Shown: one piece after another, positions 59,029 through 64,000 of the stretch
Layout of the letters: every line of letters starts with the position of its first letter
Position numbering within the stretch: the first letter of the stretch is position 1
Source: Mycobacterium sp. 1245111.1
GTDB taxonomy: Bacteria > Actinomycetota > Actinomycetes > Mycobacteriales > Mycobacteriaceae
Direction of reading: 5' to 3'
DNA: 64,000 nucleotides
Assembly (NCBI RefSeq): GCF_001673405.1
Contig: NZ_LZLV01000122.1
Coordinates: 1-64,000, forward strand
Translations under genes and position numbers: made by a program
The notes under the pieces: model-generated
Database searches by the model: none
What the model saw: the letters and a program-made list of their open reading frames with translations, nothing else
Told to the model about the DNA's origin: nothing

Positions 59029-60923
59029 GAGAAACATCGCTGTACTGGCTGCCTGAATGTAGGGACTTCCGAGCACGGGCGCGGTCGCTGCTGCTTGCCG
59101 AAGTACCGCCTAGCTGGGCGGATTTGGTTGCGCTCGCCAACCATAATCTGGATTTCGTCCAGACCAACACGCTGGATCAGATTTCCGCCAAGCATTATGG
59201 TGCGGGCGCAGAACCGGCCTCGGTCAAGAGCTTGCGGGTGGCCATACTCGGCTCTTCTACCGTTACCCAGCTGCACGCGGGTCTCCGGGTGGCCGCGCTT
59301 CGCCGCGGCCTACACCTGCTCACATATGAGGCGGAGTACGGTCAGTACCGGCGAGAGTTGCTGGACGTCGAGTCGCCTCTTCATCGCTTCCGCCCTCAGG
59401 TCGTTCTCTTTGCACTCGACGCTTACCATCTCACGCAGGGCCTGCGGCCCGGGCTCGACGGACCGCAGGCTGCAGGGGCGTTAGAACAGGTTCTCGCGTC
59501 TATTCGAGAGTGCTGGGCTTTGGCAAAGGAAGCCTTCAACTGCAGCGTTCTCCAGCAAACAGCGCTGCCCATCTGGCATGACCTCATGGGCAGCAACGAG
59601 CACCGGCTGCCAGGTTCACGAGCGCATTTCCTAGACCAATTAAATCTTCGTTTGCAGGCCGCTGCGGATGCCGGCGGTGCGCACCTTGTCGCTGTCGATC
59701 GCCAACTCCGACAGGACGGCCTTGATACGTGGCATGATGTCGCGCTTTGGCACCGAAGCAAACAGGAAATCAAATCGTCCGCGGTTCCACGCTATGGAGA
59801 ATCGGTCGCACGCGTTCTTGGCGCACTGCTGGGACTCTCGTCAAAATGCTTGGTGCTTGACCTCGACAATACGCTCTGGGGTGGCGTCATTGGCGACGAC
59901 GGACTGGAAGGGATTGTATTGGGCCAAGGGAGTGCTTTGGGGGAAGCCTTTCTCAGCCTGCAAAGCTACGCACTGGAACTCTCCGAACGCGGAGTGATTC
60001 TTGCAGTGTGTTCCAAGAATGACGAGCACATTGCACTTGATGCTTTCGAGCGCCACCCTGAGATGATTCTGACTCGCAAGCGAGTGGCGAGTTTTGTCGC
60101 CAATTGGGACGACAAGGCGACGAACTTGCGCCGTATCGCAGCGGAACTGAACATCGGTCTCGATTCACTGGTATTCGTCGACGACAACCCGTTCGAGCGC
60201 AGTTTGGTTCGGCAGGAACTGCCGATGGTCGCCGTCCCAGAGCTTCCCGAGGATCCCGCACTGGTCCCGCGGTGCATCGCGGATGCCGGATATTTCGAAT
60301 CTCTTGCCATCACCCCGGAAGACCGCGAGCGGACCCAGCAGTACTTCAATAACCGCGAACGATCCGAGTTGCAGAGCGGCGCCACCGACATGGAGGGCTA
60401 CTTGCGGAGCTTGGAGATGCGATTGCAGTGGGGGAATTTCGACAAAATCAATCTGCAGCGCACGGTTCAGTTGATCAACAAAACAAATCAGTTCAACCTG
60501 ACCACCAAACGCTATTCCGAAGATGAAATACTCGCAATCATGGAGGACCCGGAAGCCTTTGGCATCAACCTGCGCTTACTCGATCGCTTCGGTGACAATG
60601 GCATTATCAGCATTGTGATCGGCAAGCGCGTTGACGATGCCGTACTGCTCGATTCCTGGCTGATGAGCTGTCGGGTTCTGGGTCGCCAAGTCGAACACGC
60701 AACGCTCAACGTGGTCAGCGAAGAGGCCCGGCGGCTCGGCGGCCGGCGCATCATCGGTGAGTATCACCCGACCGCGAAGAACAGCATGGTTAAGGATCTC
60801 TATCCGAAATTAGGCTTCGCCTCCCTCACTAAGGAAGTAGCCGACCCTGGCAAATATGCCCTAATGCTTGACGATTTTGTTCCGATCGAGACCCACATCG
60901 CAATTGAAAGGCAGCAAATATGA
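59025..60923 (+). CDS. FkbH-like HAD-superfamily acyl-ACP synthesis enzyme
   Basis: 632 residues. The N-terminal SGNH-like half (about 65-265, AILGSSTVTQLHAG) and HAD IIIC phosphatase half (275-420) carry the nucleophile Asp279 and Asp281 in DLDNTLWGG, CSKNDE and VDDNPFER. A GNAT-like C-terminal domain lies about 430-600. FkbH proteins load a glyceryl unit from 1,3-bisphosphoglycerate onto an acyl carrier protein; relatives in surface-polysaccharide clusters are less understood. ATG 59025 with GGAG at 59011-59014. Its stop overlaps the ATG of the ACP gene, giving a tight enzyme-carrier pair. Confidence 0.9.
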   Translation: MRETSLYWLPECRDFRARARSLLLAEVPPSWADLVALANHNLDFVQTNTLDQISAKHYGAGAEPASVKSLRVAILGSSTVTQLHAGLRVAALRRGLHLLTYEAEYGQYRRELLDVESPLHRFRPQVVLFALDAYHLTQGLRPGLDGPQAAGALEQVLASIRECWALAKEAFNCSVLQQTALPIWHDLMGSNEHRLPGSRAHFLDQLNLRLQAAADAGGAHLVAVDRQLRQDGLDTWHDVALWHRSKQEIKSSAVPRYGESVARVLGALLGLSSKCLVLDLDNTLWGGVIGDDGLEGIVLGQGSALGEAFLSLQSYALELSERGVILAVCSKNDEHIALDAFERHPEMILTRKRVASFVANWDDKATNLRRIAAELNIGLDSLVFVDDNPFERSLVRQELPMVAVPELPEDPALVPRCIADAGYFESLAITPEDRERTQQYFNNRERSELQSGATDMEGYLRSLEMRLQWGNFDKINLQRTVQLINKTNQFNLTTKRYSEDEILAIMEDPEAFGINLRLLDRFGDNGIISIVIGKRVDDAVLLDSWLMSCRVLGRQVEHATLNVVSEEARRLGGRRIIGEYHPTAKNSMVKDLYPKLGFASLTKEVADPGKYALMLDDFVPIETHIAIERQQI

Positions 60924-61174
60924 CGGACGGGGAGATTTACGAGCAGCTGACGGAGATCATCCGTGACGTGCTCATGAACTTTGATCTGGTGCTGAGACCC
61001 GACCTGACGGCGAAGGAAGTCGAGGGATGGGATTCGTACAAAATGATTGAAATCCTGGTAGCGGTCGAGAGCCATTTTGGATTCAAGGTGAAGTCGAAGG
61101 AGCTCGACGACATGGAAAACGTTGGTGACCTCGTGACACTCATTCGTAAGGCGAAGTCGGCGGCGAGTACCTGA
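60920..61174 (+). CDS. Stand-alone acyl carrier protein
   Basis: An 84-residue, acidic four-helix ACP. The phosphopantetheine attachment site is Ser39 in GWDSYK, where Tyr replaces the more usual Leu/Met. It overlaps the FkbH-like gene by four bases and the next gene starts one base after its stop. It is the expected carrier for the unit loaded by the FkbH-like enzyme and processed by the MaoC/SDR protein. It needs a 4'-phosphopantetheinyl transferase from elsewhere in the genome. Confidence 0.92.
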   Translation: MTDGEIYEQLTEIIRDVLMNFDLVLRPDLTAKEVEGWDSYKMIEILVAVESHFGFKVKSKELDDMENVGDLVTLIRKAKSAAST

Positions 61175-61175
61175 G

Positions 61176-62636
61176 GTGATTGCCTCGACCTCACTTCGGC
61201 GGTTCTCGTTGGACGACCAACAGGCGTTCGCGGAGGTATCGGGCGACTTCAATCCGATGCACATGGATCCGATAGCGGCGCGCCGTACCTCTGCCGGCGA
61301 CTGTGTCGTCCACGGCGTGCAGTCGATGCTGTGGGCACTGGAGGAACTTGCAGACTCGCTGAAACTCGAGCAGTTGCGTTCATTGGACGCGGATTTCGGC
61401 CAATTCCTCTACGTGGGTGAACTCGTCGAGCTCAATTTGGTCCGGCACAACCAGGAGGAGGCGCGTATTGAGTTGCGTGTGGACGGCACTCGAGTCTCTC
61501 AATATGTACTCAAGTTCGGTTCGCGTGCGCGGGACGAGGATCCTCCGCCTCAAGGGGGTGTCCAGATCGAATACGCCGCAGAGGCTAGATCTCCTCTGCC
61601 ACTGAGCTGGGAGGAGGTCGCCGCCGCAAACGGCTGCGTCCAATATTTCTCATCTGCCGGTACCGTTCGACATCGCTATCCGCGGCTCGCGGCGAAGATC
61701 GGCGTCGAGCGAGTAGCAGGGATCCTTGCGTTCACGCGCTTGGTAGGCATGGCTTGTCCGGGATTGCATTCCATTTTCCACCGGATCAACGTGCAGCTGG
61801 TCGACACCTCCCTGGAAGGAGCCGATCGCTTGTACTTTGCCGCCACCCGCAGTGATCCACGCTTTTCTATCGTCACCATGAACGTTCACGCTCAGGGCAT
61901 CCGTGGATCCCTCCGAGCGTCGCGGCGCTCCCCACCCACGGTTCAAGACTCCGCGGCAGCTTTGAGACCGAAGATCGCTCGCGACAGTTTCGTCGGATCT
62001 CGCGCCCTGGTCGTCGGAGGATCGCGAGGCCTCGGAGAGATCACCGCCAAACTGTTAGCGATGGGTGGTGCTGACGTGACGATCACTTTCGCTCAGGGAG
62101 CGACGGACGCGGAAGCCGTTGTCAATGACATCCGCAGCGCCGGGGGACGCGCGGGCGCCATGCGACTAGACGTTCTGCAGCCGATGGCCGACCAGCTCGG
62201 CCAGCTTTCTGAACCGCCTTTTTCAATGTATTACTTCGCCACCCCGAAAATCTTTCAGCGTCCCTCCCTTAGATTTTCGCCCGGCCTGTTCCGACTCTTT
62301 GCAGAGGTTTATGTCGATGCCTTCTATGCGCTCTGCGACGGGCTGGCCGTGATGCGGGAATCACCCCTACAAGCGTTCTATCCGTCGACTGTCGCCATCG
62401 AACAATGGACCCCAAACTTAGCTGAATACGCAATGGCCAAGGCTGCAGGCGAAGTACTTGCAACCGACATGACGCGATCTCCTTCGGGAGTAACGGTCGA
62501 GTCGGTGCGGCTACCGCGACTGCCAACGGACCAGACAGTCAGCATGATTGAGCAGGAGGTTGGTTCCCCGGCAGCGGCGATGCTGCCAATCATTGAACGC
62601 ATCGAGAGGCGAGTCACTCAGCGACTGCACGCTTAG
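61176..62636 (+). CDS. MaoC-like hydratase fused to a short-chain dehydrogenase
   Basis: 486 residues. The N-terminal hot-dog (MaoC) domain (1-130) has the hydratase pair Asp24/His29 in SGDFNPMH. A middle stretch (135-255) looks like a second, degenerate hot-dog. The C-terminal SDR (275-485) has the NAD(P) loop VVGGSRGLGE and the Y-x3-K pair Tyr418/Lys422. The combination suggests reduction and dehydration or hydration of a short beta-keto or hydroxy acyl group on the adjacent ACP. The start is GTG 61176, one base after the ACP stop. Last gene of the three-gene operon. Confidence 0.82.
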   Translation: MIASTSLRRFSLDDQQAFAEVSGDFNPMHMDPIAARRTSAGDCVVHGVQSMLWALEELADSLKLEQLRSLDADFGQFLYVGELVELNLVRHNQEEARIELRVDGTRVSQYVLKFGSRARDEDPPPQGGVQIEYAAEARSPLPLSWEEVAAANGCVQYFSSAGTVRHRYPRLAAKIGVERVAGILAFTRLVGMACPGLHSIFHRINVQLVDTSLEGADRLYFAATRSDPRFSIVTMNVHAQGIRGSLRASRRSPPTVQDSAAALRPKIARDSFVGSRALVVGGSRGLGEITAKLLAMGGADVTITFAQGATDAEAVVNDIRSAGGRAGAMRLDVLQPMADQLGQLSEPPFSMYYFATPKIFQRPSLRFSPGLFRLFAEVYVDAFYALCDGLAVMRESPLQAFYPSTVAIEQWTPNLAEYAMAKAAGEVLATDMTRSPSGVTVESVRLPRLPTDQTVSMIEQEVGSPAAAMLPIIERIERRVTQRLHA

Positions 62637-62729
62637 ATGTTCCAGCCGAGTGCAGCTCGGGCGCGGCGTTGTCTCCTCATCGCACTCCGTTTGCCAGCTT
62701 CGAGAACAAAGTAATGAACGCCGTATAAG

Positions 62730-63764
62730 ATGCGGGCCAAGAAAGTGCTGGTCGAAGGGAAGGGAGCGTGGCCTAGGGTGATTCGCCCATTTTTGACTAG
62801 GTGGACTAACCGACATGGAATTGATCAGGAAGCCGACGCCGGTGGGGGTCTCGTTGATTATCGCGGCTACCTCGACCGGTTTTCCATTCTAAATCGCGTC
62901 GTCGTCTTCGAAGGTTGGGCGAATGAAGCCGACATCGAGATCTATTACGACGACACAAGGCTGAATGTGAGTCTTACCTCGGTGAAGAGGCCCGACCTCG
63001 TGCCCTTATTCGGCAACCACGCCGAAGATTGGGGTTTTGCCGCCTGCGCGACGCTTCCTACCAGCGTAATTGACCGAACGAAATTCAAGCTGCGCCTGAA
63101 CCAAGGCATTCCTAGCGTCAACAACGAAATCTTCAGCGCCGCCAGCGACAAGTTGTTCACGCAGCTGGTCGACACCTTCAGGGCGGCGGTGGCGCTGAAA
63201 CCCGAGCCCAGCCTTTTGGAGATCGGCTCTCGGGCGCGAAGCGGAAATATGTATCGCGCCTGGTTTCCGGAGAAGCTGGACTACGTGGGAATGGACGTTC
63301 ACGCGGGGCCGAACGTCGACGTCGTCGGCGATGCGCATCACCTGAGCCGGTGCGTCGATCGCACATTCGACTTCATGTTCTCCATATCGACGTTCGAACA
63401 CCTCCTCATGCCGTGGAAGGTCGCCCTGGAAATGAACAAGACGCTGAATGACGGCGGACAGGCGCTGATCATTTCGCATCCGTCGTGGCCGCTGCACGAC
63501 GAGCCGTGGGACTTCTTCCGCTTTTCGAAAGAGTCCTGGCACGGCATCTTCAACGTTCATACCGGGTTCCGCGTCGTCGACGCGCAGTATCAGTATCCAG
63601 CGAACATCGTGCCCGTCTATAGCAACGCCCCGCACTTCGAGGGAATGAGCATAGAAGGCACGTACCTGCTCAGCGGATGCATCGTCGAGAAGACTGGACC
63701 GCCTCAGGTCGCCTGGGAGGCGGAGGCCTCGGCCATCTACAACCTGAACTATTCCCACGCCTAA
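62730..63764 (+). CDS. SAM-dependent methyltransferase-like protein (copy B)
   Basis: 344 residues. Unique basic N-terminus (1-45), then the beta-rich module (VVFEGWANEADIEIYYDD, KRPDLVPLFG; 48-130) and the methyltransferase fold (LLEIGSRARSG near 160, DYVGMDVHAGPNVDVV, FEHLLMPW). Nearly the same as the C-terminal 300 residues of the protein at 54295-55488 but without the FPDVA module. Two such enzymes could methylate different positions of one glycan. It is 93 bp after the MaoC/SDR gene; co-transcription is possible. Confidence 0.78.
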   Translation: MRAKKVLVEGKGAWPRVIRPFLTRWTNRHGIDQEADAGGGLVDYRGYLDRFSILNRVVVFEGWANEADIEIYYDDTRLNVSLTSVKRPDLVPLFGNHAEDWGFAACATLPTSVIDRTKFKLRLNQGIPSVNNEIFSAASDKLFTQLVDTFRAAVALKPEPSLLEIGSRARSGNMYRAWFPEKLDYVGMDVHAGPNVDVVGDAHHLSRCVDRTFDFMFSISTFEHLLMPWKVALEMNKTLNDGGQALIISHPSWPLHDEPWDFFRFSKESWHGIFNVHTGFRVVDAQYQYPANIVPVYSNAPHFEGMSIEGTYLLSGCIVEKTGPPQVAWEAEASAIYNLNYSHA

Positions 63765-63776
63765 AGCGAGCGTGGC
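62863..63776 (+). repeat. Dispersed direct repeat, copy 2 (methyltransferase)
   Basis: Partner of 54579-55500. Scattered substitutions show the copies are not recent, unlike the tandem pair at 55577-58731. Confidence 0.85.
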
Positions 63777-63814
63777 CGGGCGCCTTACCGCAGCAGCCGC
63801 ACGCCGAGCACCAC

Positions 63815-64000
63815 CTATACCGACTCAGCGACAGACTCGCCGGATGCAACTTTGTCGTACAACACCTGGTCAAGGTGTATCAGAGGTTCAAGCGCTTCGC
63901 GTATGCGGGGGTCGCGGGGGTCAAGCCCGTACTTTGTTTTCGTAACATTTTCGCGAACGTTCACGTCGGAAGCGCTACAGCGCTCCAGGCGCATCTTTTC
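63815..64000 (-). CDS. C-terminal end of an unidentified protein (cut by window edge)
   Basis: The last 61 codons of a minus-strand gene ending in TAG at 63815-63817; the start is outside. Coding-like: the frame is fully open to the edge and the product reads as an ordinary soluble C-terminus (KYGLDPRDPRIREALEPL then HLDQVLYDKV). The pattern slightly resembles the C-terminus of sulfotransferase-family proteins, which is only a guess. It is convergent with methyltransferase B, 50 bp apart. Confidence 0.55.
   Translation of the reverse strand, partial: EKMRLERCSASDVNVRENVTKTKYGLDPRDPRIREALEPLIHLDQVLYDKVASGESVAESV

Noticed and set aside
62646..62660. CCGAG-N5-CTCGG hairpin after the MaoC/SDR gene as terminator
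   Set aside because: Five-base stem without a T tract; too weak to annotate.
1..64000. tRNA, rRNA, IS or prophage genes
   Set aside because: None recognised on either strand by eye; no transposase or integrase motif was found in any convincing gene, though a systematic scan was not possible.

Overview
This is high-GC mycobacterial DNA. The order ctpH, an Rv0424c-like gene, thiC, thiD, an Rv0421c-like gene ... lpqL, thiG, thiS, thiO, thiE, mutT3, an Rv0412c-like gene, glnH, pknG reproduces Mycobacterium tuberculosis Rv0425c to Rv0410c, read here in the opposite orientation. The PGRS-type protein after pknG, the PapA acyltransferase, the MAS-like polyketide synthase and the LpqH-like lipoprotein also point to a non-tuberculous Mycobacterium. 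The species cannot be fixed from the window.

Layout. 1-4763: P-type ATPase CtpH (5' end cut by the window edge) and a small partner gene. 4769-10135: a minus-strand signalling operon of STAS, giant hybrid kinase/phosphatase/anti-sigma, STAS and PAS-ANTAR genes, set into the normally tight ctpH-thiC junction. 10290-13521: TPP riboswitch, thiC, thiD and a hydrolase. 13523-25359: a block absent from this position in M. tuberculosis: GAF-ANTAR, Hsp20 with a divergent HspR-like regulator, a Baeyer-Villiger-type monooxygenase, a tandem TetR protein, MarR with an F420-type oxidoreductase, LpqH-like and AIM24-like envelope genes sharing a 37-nt upstream element, and an EmbR-like regulator divergent from a membrane Ser/Thr kinase. 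25361-36777: lpqL, an anti-sigma sensor, an SGNH hydrolase, the thiOSG operon under a second TPP riboswitch, divergent thiE, mutT3, and the Rv0412c-glnH-pknG operon. 36774-38132: a PGRS protein without a PE domain.

38607-64000 is the accessory part, beginning just beyond pknG and running past the window end. It holds a multidomain glycosyltransferase, a seven-function reducing polyketide synthase, a PapA acyltransferase, two more glycosyltransferases, three methyltransferase-like proteins, a duplicated gene of unknown function, and a compact FkbH-ACP-MaoC/SDR operon. From 47 kb onward codon use is visibly less GC-rich than in the thi/pkn core. Several proteins share small non-catalytic modules: a ~45-residue FPDVA repeat (eight copies in three proteins) and a GWxN...RPDLV module.

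Reading the parts together: the polyketide synthase would build a methyl-branched acyl chain and PapA would transfer it to an acceptor, probably a sugar. The glycosyltransferases and methyltransferases would build and cap an oligosaccharide. The FkbH-ACP operon would make a second, small acyl unit on its own carrier protein. I infer an undescribed acylated surface glycolipid or oligosaccharide. The product itself cannot be named, and no acyl-AMP ligase, exporter or sugar-nucleotide synthesis gene is visible in this window.
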